Assembly (NCBI GenBank): GCA_910574455.1
Contig: CAJSYZ010000003.1
Location: 5,021,250-5,085,249, forward strand
Reading direction: 5' to 3'
Origin: Trichaptum fuscoviolaceum
Lineage: Eukaryota > Basidiomycota > Agaricomycetes > Hymenochaetales > Trichaptaceae
Length of the DNA stretch: 64,000 nt
This document shows positions 1-12,138 of the stretch, one piece after another. The notes beneath the pieces are model-generated. The model was not told the DNA's origin. It searched no databases and saw only the letters and a list, made by a program, of their open reading frames with translations. Made by a program: the position numbers and the translations under genes. Position 1 is the first letter of the stretch; each line of letters opens with the position of its first letter.

Positions 1-1539
1 AATGATGTGACGCGGTTCGATGCGGTGGAGGCCACGAAGCGGCGCTTAAAGGATGCCCGAGAGGCGCTGGCCGCATTGACGCGCTCTATCGATGACTGCA
101 TAATGAACGTACAGGCGACGCTGGAGGCTCTTCCACCGGTTTCGTTCGTTCGTGGTATGCATACTATTCCGAACGAGATCCTTGCTCTGATCTTCGATTG
201 TGTATACGATGTGGAGTTGGAGAACCTCAATCGACCAGGACCTGAAGAAGAGGAGCTGAATCATGATTATGACTCGGATGAAGTACCTGCGAGCACTGAC
301 AATCATTTGCTCTGCACCATCCTTCGCCTTGCACACGTTTCCCGCAAATTTCGAGCCATCGTTATGAGACTTCCCCGTCTCTGGTCCCACATTTCCATGG
401 CGTACAAGCCTGCAGCTGTTGACTTCCTCCTAAAAATAAGTAGAACGGCGAGCCTCACAATAGTGCTTCCATTCACCACGCCTTTCACCAGACCGCAGGG
501 CGTCTTCCATCTGGCATGTGATGGCTTCATGAAGAAACTCCTGGTGCATGCATGGCGGATTAAGGATTTTCGATTCTATCTCGACGATGATGACGGATGG
601 GGCATAGATTTCATGCGGGTCTTCGTCGCTCTCAAGAAGGACTGGTTCAATATTGATCTTCCGAATCTCGAGACCCTCTGCGTACGCATGCCGTTCAACA
701 TAGTCGACGAAGACGACTTCGACGGGGAGTTTAATGTCGACGTACGTGATTTCTATAGCACGTGGAATCTACCGCGTGTTTGGCGTCTTGATTTCAAGAA
801 TTTCATCCCGACGTTCCCCACTCCAGGGTCTGTAACGCATTGCACCATGGAGAACTCGGAAGGCGAAGAAGTCAACCTCCATGCACTTGCACAGTTTCTC
901 AGAGTTTCACCCTCGATCGAAAATCTCACCCTGAGACTAACGGACTGTCTTCTTCTCCTTCACGCAGAGACCGAAGTATGTCTTCCCTACCTCCGGTCGC
1001 TCACCATCAATTGTCACTTGAACTCTAGCTTTCCCAAGATATTTGAACAGTTAAAGCTCCCCGGCCTACAGGCTTTGTCGGTCACGCTGGAAATCCGAAG
1101 TGAAGAAGCGCTGGAGGAGATTCAAAAGGATGAAGGAAAGTTCGCTTCTTACTTTCCGGAACTTGACAAAGAGGACAAGACCGTGACTTCGCTTAGCATC
1201 ATCATACGGAAGAGGCCTCCGCCGGACATCGACGACCTAGACGGCACTTATCTAGCCACATTTTTGGAAAACCTCCCTGCGCTTGAAGAACTCTATATTG
1301 AAGCACCACACACGCTCCTGGCGACATGGGCATATATACCCGAAAGTCGGATACGCCGTTTGCGACTGAAGAACTGCGATTTATTCCCTATCTCTTTCTT
1401 TAGACGCTGGTACCCCCAAGAATGTAGGAAAGAAGCCATCGACGAACTGGAGGAAGTCGAGGTGGAACATTGTCCATCGATGGCGAAGGAGGAACTGGCG
1501 TCTTTACTGAAAGGAAAGCGTCTAGCCTGGCTGCCTTGA
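1..1539 (+). CDS. F-box-like protein (5' end cut by window)
   Basis: The reading frame is open from the left window edge to a TGA at 1537-1539 (about 512 codons visible), so the true start lies outside or very near base 1; no good ATG is seen in frame at the edge. The first 50 residues are a helical, Ala/Leu/Arg-rich stretch. An F-box-like helix follows (IPNEILALIFDCV), then an acidic insert, then a conserved block (SRKFRAIVMRLPRLWSHIS). The remainder has irregular leucine-rich repeats. This is the usual build of the large, fast-evolving agaricomycete F-box family. F-box proteins of this type act as substrate adaptors of SCF ubiquitin ligases; the target cannot be read from sequence. It converges with the next F-box gene. 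Confidence 0.8.
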   Translation, partial: NDVTRFDAVEATKRRLKDAREALAALTRSIDDCIMNVQATLEALPPVSFVRGMHTIPNEILALIFDCVYDVELENLNRPGPEEEELNHDYDSDEVPASTDNHLLCTILRLAHVSRKFRAIVMRLPRLWSHISMAYKPAAVDFLLKISRTASLTIVLPFTTPFTRPQGVFHLACDGFMKKLLVHAWRIKDFRFYLDDDDGWGIDFMRVFVALKKDWFNIDLPNLETLCVRMPFNIVDEDDFDGEFNVDVRDFYSTWNLPRVWRLDFKNFIPTFPTPGSVTHCTMENSEGEEVNLHALAQFLRVSPSIENLTLRLTDCLLLLHAETEVCLPYLRSLTINCHLNSSFPKIFEQLKLPGLQALSVTLEIRSEEALEEIQKDEGKFASYFPELDKEDKTVTSLSIIIRKRPPPDIDDLDGTYLATFLENLPALEELYIEAPHTLLATWAYIPESRIRRLRLKNCDLFPISFFRRWYPQECRKEAIDELEEVEVEHCPSMAKEELASLLKGKRLAWLP

Positions 1540-2158
1540 TAACGTTGAATCCACTGGCAGTATCTCGCTATATGGTACGGTGAAGCTTTGCAATAACTGT
1601 GGCTGTACTCGGTCGTATGTGAAGCGTATTCTAGTGAGTATCACATTGTATAGCAGTCCGTGGAAAGAACATTTTGATGATTGAATGATATCCCTCGTAA
1701 TTTGTATGACTCTCTAATGTATGAGTTGTAGTAGAAAAAATACAATGAATCTTGCTCAGACAAAGGATCAAGCACAGAGTATTGTCAGTGAAAGAGATCG
1801 CTCTGATCTTCCAGCACGCTTCCCAGTTCGTCGAAGAGTATACAAATAAGCTGAGACGTACGACTTGAGCTATAGGATTAGTTCGTCTTGACTATCACGG
1901 TCGTCTACTAACCCGCTACCGATTCTTATGCTAGTAGATCTGGCGTTTGATGTTCAGTAAGACATTGTTTACATCTGACTATCTGTACCCCAAACTGGCG
2001 AAACCGACTTGGACAGTACATAGTATACTGGAGGAACGTCCATATGGATACATATAATCTTGTTCTTAGATATCCTAAAAAGAGATCCCTGGATACATAC
2101 ATTGGCTAACTGACATGATCTAATAAAAACAGAAGATGGCTGCAAATTAGAGAAATGA
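1540..2158. other. Intergenic region between convergent genes
   Basis: This holds the 3' flanks of two convergent F-box genes. It is AT-rich with no supported reading frame, RNA gene or repeat. Confidence 0.5.
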
Positions 2159-3686
2159 TTAATTGATTCGTTCTTTCCAGACAACGTCTTTATCTTCTCC
2201 ACCATAGACCTTATTTATTTCCCGTACGGATGAGGAATCCAAGGCACCGTATATTTCTAGCCGCTTGAAACCAGCCCAGTCGTTTTGCCGTAATAATGAT
2301 TCCTGCATTTCCGTCAGCCAACAAATGGACATATTATCCCAGTTGACTATGGAAAGCGAGTGCAGCGGTGGATAGATTTTCTCTTGCCCATTTTCATCTT
2401 CGTGGTAGGAAATGTCAGGAACGATACCCGGCGTGTCCAGTGATAAAGAGCGCAACCCACGGAACCTTTCAGTGGGCAAGAAAAAATCAGTGGGGGAATC
2501 GGGATGCGGGTGCATTCTTATCGATAACTCTTTCAAGGTCGGATAATCGTCATGTGGAAAGAAGTCATATAATGCTGAGTCTTCGTCTTCAGACCGAGGA
2601 ACCGACGTCACAATCGACAGCTTGTGCAGCACGGGAGTTCGTAGTGCACCCATCAACGAACGGACATCAGTGCGGTTGCATTCAGATGCGTCGATGTGCA
2701 AAACCCTTAGATTCGGCATATCAATCGTAGAAGCCGGTTGAAAAGCTTTTCCGTACCCCGAATAGATTTCGATACTAAGTTCCTGTAAAGTAGGGAAAGC
2801 CGCGATGAACTTCATGAAATGGGCGACACGTAATGCGTCTCGAAAGATACGGTGAAATCGAAATGAACACAAGTTCGAGGTGATAGTGATTTTTGGTACT
2901 AAGTTGGAGTCAAGAGAACGAAGATTTGGCATGTCCCAATTCTGATAAAAGTGCCAGATATCATCGTTATCGAAGTCGAAATTGCCGGTTGCACTGAGTT
3001 CCAGGCAGAGCGAGTACAAAGACGGAAGGTGCAATTTGGAGAAGATTGGTGACCGGTGAATTTCATTGCGAAGGTCCAAGTCCGTTCGTGCAAAAGAAAA
3101 TAGCACATTGAGGTCTTCCCATCTTGATGAGTGAGGTATGACCTCAGCTAGAAATGAGAGCCCGCGATCCAAGTCGCCCTTATCACTGATGAGTAGGTTG
3201 ATTGATAAGCCAACGGATTTGCTTCTCTCTAAGCAGGTGCGCACGTAGCGCATCTTATAAGAGCTGCTGATATGAGACCATAGGCGGGGAGTATTCAGAA
3301 CTAGTCGTCTGAACCGGCGGCAAACGAGAGACAGATTCTCTTTCAGGGCTGTACGACGCTGGCTTCCTTCTGCGTGTTCGAGTATGTTTGATAGCAGTTC
3401 ATCAGGAATAGAAGCCAACCCCTTTCCGAGCACGAACTGATGAATGTGTTCCTTGATGTCCGTGATTTTCTCTTCGAGAGAGGCCGAGAGGCCTGCCAAC
3501 ATAGCCTTGACATTCTCGAGATCACGCAAAGTTGATCGCGCCCGCGGCTCGACATCGGGACAGTAACCAAGGTTCTTGAGACTATGCCGAAAAGTTTAGC
3601 ATGACTCATTGACATACATCACCAAAACGAACGAACCTCTCTGTGGTCCCATCTCCCCAGACTTCCTTACATCTACCAGAGGCCAT
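2159..3686 (-). CDS. F-box-like protein, two exons
   Basis: Exon 2 (3581-2159) encodes a helical N-terminus, an F-box-like helix (ASIPDELLSNILEHA), the family block CRRFRRLVLNTPRLWSHIS and an LRR-like C-terminal half, ending at TAA. Exon 2 has no convincing ATG at its 5' end, yet clearly coding sequence runs upstream of its first Met. I therefore join it to exon 1 (3686-3637, ATG in a good context) through a 55-nt intron (3582-3636) with a CTAAAC branch-like site and a CATAG acceptor; phases agree. The frame also stays open upstream to another ATG at 3758 and possibly through a further intron at 3774-3824. The N-terminus is the least certain part, and the shortest alternative start is the ATG at 3502. 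The predicted role is SCF ubiquitin-ligase adaptor. Confidence 0.72.
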
Positions 3687-4489
3687 GTCATCGCTGTACT
3701 TTACTGACTGCAAAGCCGTGATGAGCCGGGATATCGCAGCTTTATCCGAGTCAATCATAACGTGAGGCTGATTCTAAAAGGTGTATTCAGATCGTCCAGC
3801 ATTGGGAGTGCAGTAAGTGCTTACCGGACGTAAACGCTTTTCGGAGAAGTTACAGAGGGTTATGCAATGAAGTAGAGAGTAAATTTCTCCTCTTTCTGTA
3901 CAAGTTTACAGTGATTGTCTAAGTGGAAGTTGAGGGGGCAAATGAAGGAAGGATTAAATTGGAGATTGCATCCGACTCGGCGCCAGGAGAAATTGCTTAC
4001 AAGAATGCCACCGGCAGCGACAAAAGATTAACTTGAAGTCCCATAGAATAAGTTGCCTAGCTGTGCTACTCGGATGCCAGTCACGGTGAAGGACGTGAAC
4101 ATGGAGTTGTTGAAGGAAATAGTAGTTTCAGGCAGAAAACTCAACAAGAATGTTCAGCTTCGGCAAATCCCGGATTACAAATGTTACAAGTTTTTTTTAG
4201 GACTCGGATGTTGTCAAAGTCAAAAAACCGTGTCACTCAACCTTCATCGAATCCAAGCTCTTCCTCTTACCACCATCGCTGTACAGGAAGCGTAATACTC
4301 TGTGGATAAAATCAGCGTTCTTCCCAATTATGCTGCCAGCACTAGCAGACTTGCTGACGAGTGGCGGGCAGTCTTGCCAGCCGGAAGAGCACAGTTCTAC
4401 ACCAGTCAGCCTCAACTTCAGAGTTAAAAACTCGCTATGCCTGTGCTTGGAGAAGCCATCTATTCGTTTCGCTTCTGCTCATAGAAATC
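3687..4489. other. Intergenic region with possible degraded coding fragment on the minus strand
   Basis: On the minus strand, about 3900-3607 reads as coding when a 51-nt intron (3774-3824, GTAAGC donor, TTTTAG acceptor) is removed. Its end (GDGTTERFVRF, stop near 3605) faintly resembles the C-terminal tail of UDP-GlcNAc 2-epimerases. Nothing recognisable precedes it, so I treat it as a relic or as an upstream exon of the F-box gene. The + side of the interval is the promoter of the coiled-coil gene starting at 4490. Confidence 0.3.
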
Positions 4490-7400
4490 ATGAGTGCCAA
4501 CACCCGCCCCTCTCCGCTCACGCTCTTTCGGGCTGCTCTCATCGCTGGGACTATCTTCCTCCTACCCACCCCAGGAGATGCTCCAATGGATACTGCGGTC
4601 GAAGACTCGTTCTCTTCAGCACCGGTGCCAGCTTTAACTTCACCGTATGTGAGTCCTGAAGCAGCCGACAATGTTACTATGATCATCGTGACCTCGGTCG
4701 ACACTCTCGTCAATGCCACGGCGACTTCGACGGGTTCAAGACTACCAACGCTCGCCATAGACGTCCTAAAGGATTTATCAGCAATAGCTCTTGAGCACGC
4801 CATAGTCTACTGCTCTGTACTGGCTGCTTCTGCGCTGGTTGCGATCTTTGTTTCGCTCAGGCGATACGTGACTGTCGCACCAACGCGGCTGGGTGTTTGT
4901 TCGAGACGTGTACGTCAACTTATCTGTTTGCTGTGGTCTGTCCTTGAAGCTGTGAGTCGTCTCTCCATGATCGTGTCATCTCTTCTCACTGTCTTGGTTC
5001 TACAGATACGCTGCCATCTGGGGCGGAACGCTGTGCTCGAGGACGAGATCGCTCAGCTAAGGGCCAAGCTGGACGAGGTTCCCCTACGCCTTGTCACGGC
5101 AAACGCTGGGCCTGCCTATCTGGAGACGCTGGAAGAGGAATCCCTACACCTCAAGACAGCCGACACAGATCCGCAGCCAAACGTCAAATTTTGTTGCCGC
5201 TCAACCAATGCCGACGTCGAGTCTACAAAGTCCATTGACGATGCATTCCCTACCCTCGTCGTATCTGAGCAGACCCAAACGTCGGAGAAGAGCCTCAAGT
5301 CTGACAAGTCGTCTGCGACACTTGTTCAAGCTGGGGAAGAGGCTAGGCAAGATAAGCTTTCTACCCACCGCCATTCTACAAATGACACCGGAAGCCTACG
5401 GCTCGACGAGACCACTTCATACGTCGACACAGCTACACAGACGGACGCAATATCCCTACAACTGCAAACCGTTATGTTGAAGAAGGAGGAGCTCGTGCTG
5501 TCACTAGAGTCGAGGCTCGAGGCTACCGAGAACGAATTGAAGGAGACGAAGTCCGCTAAGGAAGCTCTGGAGGAAGAGCTGGAGGAGACACGGAACAACT
5601 CCGTTGTGAATATGGCTAAGCTTCACGAGTTGCGCAGCAATTACACAAAGGAGCTAGCCACCGTCACCACCAATCGTAATAACATCCATGATCAGTTCTC
5701 TGCTCTTCAGAAGGTCAATTCACAGCAGGCGAAGGAGATCGAGCGGTTGTCAGCTTTCCGGACATCAAACAGGACGCTTGAGAGGCAACTTATGAACGTC
5801 AAGAAGGAACTCGAGGAGGAGGAGAAGGAGGCTTCGAAAGCCAAGGCGACGTGCATTGTCACAACGCTTCAAGCGCAGACGCTGTCCAACGAGGTGGAAA
5901 GGTTGAAAGCAAATCTCTCAGACCAGGAGATGGGGCGGCGACGCGAAGTCAAAGCTTGCAAGGAAACACTTGAGCAGGAGAGGGCGGTCATGATGCGGGA
6001 AAGGCAGGAAGCGGAAGCCGTGCAGCGTAAATTGGAAGCCGCGCAGAATTACATTGATGCACTCTCGAAAACGCTAGAGGAGGAGCAGATGAAGGTTAAC
6101 AAGGTTGAGACTCTGCTCAAAGAGTCTCAGGCGAAAGCCTCTAAACTGGAGTCGGCGCTTAAAGAGGAGAGGCACAGGGTAGATTCAGCGGTCTCACTCT
6201 TGGAGGAGGCAAACACAAGGATTGGTTCACTTTCGGCTGCGCTCGAGGAAGATCAGACGAATGCTCGTGAGGTTGGGGCTCTATTCCATGAGTCTCAGGC
6301 GAAAGCCTCTGAGCTGGAGTTTGCGCTCGTAGACACGACTTGCAGGGCGAATGCGTTGAATCACGATTTGGACTACGCGTGGGACCAGGTACGGACGCTC
6401 TCGAAAGAGCTAACGGAAGAGCACGCTGCAGTTTCGGAGGTTGGGACACAGCTCAAAGTATCCCAGGCGAAAGCCTCTGAACTGGAGTCGGCACTTGCAA
6501 AGGCAAACCTGAGGGCGGCGAACGTGCAGGTCCAGCTGACCACACAGGCGAAGGAGTTGGAGACATTGCGAGGTCAAGTTGCCAGAGCGGAGTCTGCTCT
6601 CGCGAACGAGATGCAGCGGGCCGATCTCTCGGCGGCCATGCTTGAACGTGCCAACGAAAGCTTCGTTTCACTCACAAAGGCCATCGATGAGGACAGGCAG
6701 ATGACTGAAGACAAGGAACGCAGGCTGGAGAAGGCGTCAGAGGACCTGGAGGCGGAGATCCGTCGTTTACAGCATGCAATCACCGTACTTCAAGCATCAC
6801 TGCAGGCCGAGGCGGAGAGAGCGAACTCTGCAGAAGACAAGATTTCGGCGATTCAGAAGGATATGGATGGACTGGAGGCGGGCCTTAAAAAGGAGATGCG
6901 CAATGGGTACGAAATGACGGTCAAGTTCAATGACGCGAGCAGTCAGGCCGTCAAAGCGGATCAAGCACGTCAAGCACTAGAGGCAGATCTCGACGCCACG
7001 AAAGTCGATCTCTCCATTGCTCAGCAAAAGGTCGCGCTGCTCTCAGAAAGCAGTCAAGCGATGGAACATCAACTCCAGACGGCTCGGGCGGACAACAAGA
7101 AGCTCACCGATGAGAAGCGTCGCGCTCACCTTGACGCTAACGTTGCGAAGGAAGAGGCGAAGGAGAGCTCAGTATCCGAACGAAATGAGATTAGAAGATT
7201 GTCACTTCGAATTGTTTCCTTGGAGAAGGAGAAAAGGGCAGCAGAACAGCGTGCCAAGTGTAACCGGACGGTCTCGGCATTACACTCGAGAGAGAGAAAG
7301 CGGCTTCAGACAACATTGGAGACACGCCAGTGCGCAGCGATAGCATCTCGTCAACGACTGGAAGCACAGCTAGCGAGAGTGACGAAGAGGGCGAACGACT

Positions 7401-9735
7401 TGTTCGCGGAGGGAAGGACGTTGCGGAAGGAGCTCAGGGAGCAGGCGAAGTTGTCTTACAAGTTGAAGTCTCAGCAGAATTTAGACAGGAATCGGAGTAC
7501 GGGGAGTACGGTGCGGAGCAATCAACCGATGACCCTCCCCGCGAAGACCTTAGAAATCGCAAAGACGGAAGACGTACAAAAGACAACACAGTCGGAGCAA
7601 CAGTCAACTTATGGTCAGCATTGTTTTCTCGCTGTGTTTCTGCTCTTTTTTGACGTTGAAATGGTGTAGCTCCGACGCCTGACACGATCAGTCTGTGCGA
7701 GTCGCCTCTGCTGTCTATGTTCGAGACGAGAGACGACTTGGGTGGCATCCTGGACAGGACACACGCTACTCTTGGCGGAGACGAGTCCTTAGTATGCCTT
7801 CCCCCCGCTAGCGACGATCCGCTCCTTGGACCGGCTTCAGATCCCGACGTTCGAGAGGCACCGCGAGATGCGACAGGCACTGTTCCCTTGGGCTTGCTCT
7901 TGGACACGGACTCGGATGTGGATCTGCCTTCTCTACCTGAAATGCCGACTTGCACCACGGTGTCGACGATCTTCTACGTTGTCGATATGGGGAGGAGCTG
8001 TGCATCGATACCGGATACTTCGACACAGTCTGTAGCGCCAAATCTGCTGTCCTCCCCTCTGCCGTCACTGCCAGTTGCGGTCGTAAGAGAGTATGGCCCC
8101 CACCTGCCTGACCGTTTGCCGCCCCCGGATGATAGAGAACCTTCAGGACTTCCTGATCTTCCGGAGATGCCATCTTTCAGCTATACTCAGAGTTTCACGA
8201 CCCTGGAGATCATACCGGCATGGTCGCCAGGAGAAGTCGGTGAACCCGAAGCTCAGCTGAGCGTGGCGGAGGCATCTGAATCTGTGGTTCTCTTCTCTGG
8301 TTCTGATCTCCCTGATCTCCCGTCTTTCCCTTCTGGATCTGTCTCATGGTCGAGGTCGCTTTCTCGACATGACGCGTTGCCCTCTGAATGTGCTCAAGTA
8401 CAAGAAATTGGCACTTCTGAGGCGTCTGGATATATTCTGTCTGATCTGCCGTCCCCTTCTGGTTTTGAGATGCGGTCAAAGTCGCTTTCGGGTTCTGGAT
8501 TGGCTGCGACTGGTATAGCTCGAGCTACCGACTCTCTGATCCTGACGCGTGTGCGAGCGGCTCCTGAGCAAGCACTGTCACCGCCTTCGATTGTATGCTC
8601 GGAATCTTTGGCCTCGGACTTGGGCGACGTCGTGACCGAAGCATGTTCTGGTCCGATCATCTATGACATCCCTGATGCGTCGAACACATCTATGTCTGCT
8701 CTTCCAGCTAGTTCTCCCCGCCAGTTGCTTGCGGACCCAGATGTGGCGGCTCGAGCGAAGAAGGAGGCGATGCTGCGCGCTCGGAGGCGAGAGCAGCAGC
8801 ATTGCCTGTCACCTACGCCGGCGTCACGCGATGTGCCACTGGAAAATAACGCAAAGGAGAGTGTACTCATAGCTCGGCCAGCTGTCAGTGTTGACCATTC
8901 GGAAGCAAAGTCGAGTTCGTTCGTGGATACGAGTATGCAAGCAGACTCTGGGTTGGGCCTCATAGAGTTGTTCGACTCAGCATCCAACGTTCCGCCCTCG
9001 ACTCCTCGGAAGGACTCTGATACCTGTGGTCTTGATAAGTTTTCTCTAGCTGAATCAAGACGCAATGGGAAGCAGGAGCAAGTTGAAGCACCTTCAAAGT
9101 CGACTGAATCTTTGGCTCTGAATTCGTCCACTGGGCCAGTACCTGTCCTTTCAGAGATGGACACATTCCTACCGGAAGACCTAGTCCTGCCATCGGAGTC
9201 TGTCCTACCGATGGCGTTAGAGGAGTCGGGCTCAGGTCTGGCATTGGTTCCTTGTTATCCTGGTTCTGCTGAAGGTGAGTCCTTCGATTTAATGTTTAAT
9301 ATTCAGGAGTCTGACATCAATGCAGTTTCACCGGAAGCTGGTCCTGTCCCACAGACAAGTGCCACCTCTCCTGAGTTGTCACGCCTGGAAGACGAGGCTT
9401 CTACTGCACCGCCCTTGACCAAGTCGCTTGCGCCGCTGAGATCTGTCTGCGATAATATGCCTTCAAGCAGTGGGGGAAGTTCGGACACTCTCGAGCAGAC
9501 ACCGTCCTTGTTCTCTGCGACATCGGTACAGACCCCAGAAGCGGCACTCGCGTCTGTGCTTATGGTTCATATGGCGGCGAAAAGAGGTGGATCGGGATGC
9601 AATGATGATGAGATGGATTGCGAGGGCCGTATACGAGATGCTCGGACGCTCAGGTTCAGAAAGCGGTCGTTAGAGGCTTTGCAGAAAAAACGTCTTGTCA
9701 GCCATTGCTTAGGTTCTCGTATACCAGGTCAATAG
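4490..9735 (+). CDS. Large membrane-anchored coiled-coil protein with disordered Ser/Pro/Asp tail
   Basis: Two long reading frames are one gene. A 56-nt intron (7614-7669, GTCAGC to GTGTAG) joins them in phase to give 1729 residues. I take ATG 4490 rather than an in-frame 4361 codon because it directly precedes a hydrophobic segment. Hydrophobic stretches lie at about residues 10-26, 104-123 and 143-172, suggesting an anchored protein. From about 180 to 1040 it is almost pure heptad-repeat coiled coil, including 56-residue internal repeats. The second exon (about 690 residues) is low-complexity and acidic, with recurring DLP-x-LP-type motifs (for example LPDLPEMPS and LPDLPSFPS). No enzymatic domain is seen. 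A tethering, scaffold or cytoskeleton-linked role is plausible but inferred. No orthologue is recognised. Confidence 0.82.
6030..6496 (+). repeat. 168-bp (56-residue) tandem repeat inside the coiled coil
   Basis: The core SQAKAS(K/E)LE recurs with starts near 6122, 6290 and 6458, exactly 168 bp apart. The flanking heptads (SLSAALEE-type) also recur, giving about 2.5-3 copies. The nucleotide match at the core is close, so the duplication is fairly recent. The period is a multiple of 7 residues (56), so it extends the coiled coil without breaking register. Confidence 0.85.
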
Positions 9736-10250
9736 TTTAGTCGTCGCGGCGTTGTGTAGGATAGTCAATTTATTATGTTAAATTGCAATATTATAATCAA
9801 ACGAACTAGGCGAAGTCTGACACGTTAAGGAACTTTCTGAGATATTACTTGCGACCAGTTGCTATCAAGGTGTATAATTCTGTCCTTATTCTTTAGCGCT
9901 TTGTTCAGCATCACTTGAAGCTTGCGAACGCGAATGCTGTCGGACAATGCATTAATGAGTCTTCCACACTGGTATCTATGCAGGCCCTTTTCTATGCTGA
10001 CGGGGAATCGTGAAAGTACTCATCTGCGTCTGTTATTGCATTTTTTCGAGTGGGCGAGACGCCTCCAAATAAACGACTTTGAAGGCCCTCCTGCTACTGA
10101 CCTCCCTTAAAGGAAAGAACCTGGATGTATACTAAGCCTGTTACCATGCCCTTGAAACGTTCCCAACGTTTCTGTGACGTAGTTGAAGTGTTCAGAAACA
10201 TTTTCACTCAGTAAAAGATTGGAAATAGCACATTGTACGCTATATACATA
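9736..10250. other. Intergenic region between convergent genes
   Basis: This is the shared 3' flank of the coiled-coil gene and the minus-strand F-box gene. No gene or repeat is seen. Confidence 0.5.
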
Positions 10251-11855
10251 TTATTCTACCATTACTTTAGATATACAAAGCGGTAGATCCAACAGAGGGA
10301 GTTTGTCAGATTCGATACAGTTTTCACTCTCAACTCGCACTTTCACAATTCCATATTCTTTGAATATGTAGGTTAAATCTCGAAAAGCCGTGGGACTCAA
10401 TCGATTGCAGTCAGTAAATCCAATCCAACGGAGATTCGGGAAAGGACCAATTCCAAATACGAAGCGGTTATGGGCACGAACTTCTATGTTTTCGAATGTC
10501 AGTGCGACTTCCTGAATACTAGTCGGGAGAACCTCGAGGATGTCGCTGACGGTGATAACCTTGACTTCACTATCGATTCTCTGTTGTTTGAGTTTTAGTT
10601 GTATATACTCCAGCTTCGAATACCTTGTTCTTAATCCACGAAGGAGTTTCCGGCAACAGTACATAGCAGACCCGTCCCATGGTATCCTTCCCGAGTCGTT
10701 GCAGTGAGCTACGAAAGACTTGATATTTGGAAACAATAGGGTCTTGATAAGACGGTCGATGCATGGCAATGCGTCATTTGTATGGAGCGTAAATTCTTTG
10801 AGAGTGCTCAGTGAGGTTTCAGTCCCAAACTCGGTCTTCAGACTCTCAGTGGCACCAGGGTAGATGATGGAGGTTAGGGCAATAGTCAACCTTTCGAGAC
10901 GAGTAGTTGCGGCTAGAAATCTTGAGAGACTGTCGATCATCAGAAAACAATCGAAGTGGAAGGAGCATTCTGACAGAACAGATGATCGGACTTCATCTGG
11001 TACGAGCATGAAGCAATGAAGAGATTTGAGCGACGGCAAAGACCAGGAGATAAGAGGAGGGAAACTCTCGTCCAGAGTGGTAAGCGTCAGACTTTCCAAG
11101 CCGGCGAGTCTCGCGCATGGCACATTTGACTGGAAGTGCCTCATTTCAGAATAGCTGAATCCATACAAGTTGAGATCAGTCCATCTTTCGCAGTCCCGGA
11201 GCATTAGTGGATCTAGACTAGAGACAAACTGCGCTTTAAGCCCAAGACTACCGCTCAGCCTAGCAATAGCATCGATGGCGTATGGAGACAAGCAAGGTGT
11301 CAATGTTTGTTGAGCCCACAGGCTTGGAGTCGATAGGACTAGTTGTCTAAACCCCTTAGAGACTAACAAGAGACGGCAGAGATCGTCAATTCCGAGTTCA
11401 GCAGACTCGAAGATCAGAACGATGAGCTCGACGGGAAGGTCTGTAAGGGATAATTTGGAGATGCGAGGACGGAGACTAGAGATTCGCTTCAGAAAGGAAT
11501 GCAGAGCAGCGAAGGCTTCGAGTAAATCTTCGTCCCGCTTCAGTATCGATTTTGCTAAGGAAATTGACGCAAATTTGTTGCCTGTGCCACTAACAACGAC
11601 TTCACTGATTCTGAGGGTTAGAAAACGAATGGTGAAAGGCTGCCAGTGGCATTACACGCACAGTTCATCATCTTCATCGCACCACATCTCTCCAGGGCTC
11701 AAATTGTCGTCTTCCACCACCATCGACAAAATCAACTGAAACTTGCGGAAAGTGTCAGGCGATGCGTGAAGCAAGCCTTCTTCGTTATCCATATCGAGCT
11801 CCTTCACGCTAGGATGTGAGGTTTGAGATAGTTGATTAGAGAAGATAGAAGGCAT
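10251..11855 (-). CDS. F-box-like protein, two exons
   Basis: Exon 1 (11855-11656, ATG) and exon 2 (11610-10251, TAA) are joined by a 45-nt intron (11611-11655) with a textbook branch (TTTTCTAAC) and CTCAG acceptor. Phases close to 519 residues. Exon 1 is acidic. Exon 2 begins with a helical stretch and carries the F-box (LPVELIVLIFESA), then the family block VSKGFRQLVLSTPSLWAQQ, then LRR-like sequence. The role is probably an SCF ubiquitin-ligase adaptor with unknown target. It is divergent from the F-box gene at 12564, sharing an upstream region that holds a decayed copy of its own exon 1 junction. Confidence 0.82.
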
Positions 11856-12138
11856 GTCGTAGTTGGGGATGAGTTGCTGAACTTTGGGCGTTTCGACGCG
11901 TCAGGAAGTTGTTTATGTTGTGTCACGCAAGTGTCAGCCTCAGCCTAAGGTGACACCATCACACTTCAAATCAAGTTAGACGGCGAGTACCTGAGCCAAG
12001 AAATAGACACGGACTAATCGACAGTCTCGTGAGTACGCAAGTCCCAACCACGCTTCTTCAAGTAGGAAGCAAGGAAGAAACGATGTTGAGCAGGTGTTCT
12101 TCCGACGCATATGCAATCATTGACTGGTTCACTATGAA

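Noticed and set aside
7330..7717. Coiled-coil and DLP-tail frames as two genes
   Set aside because: The short gap is a clean 56-nt intron and the phases match; the second frame has no own promoter spacing.
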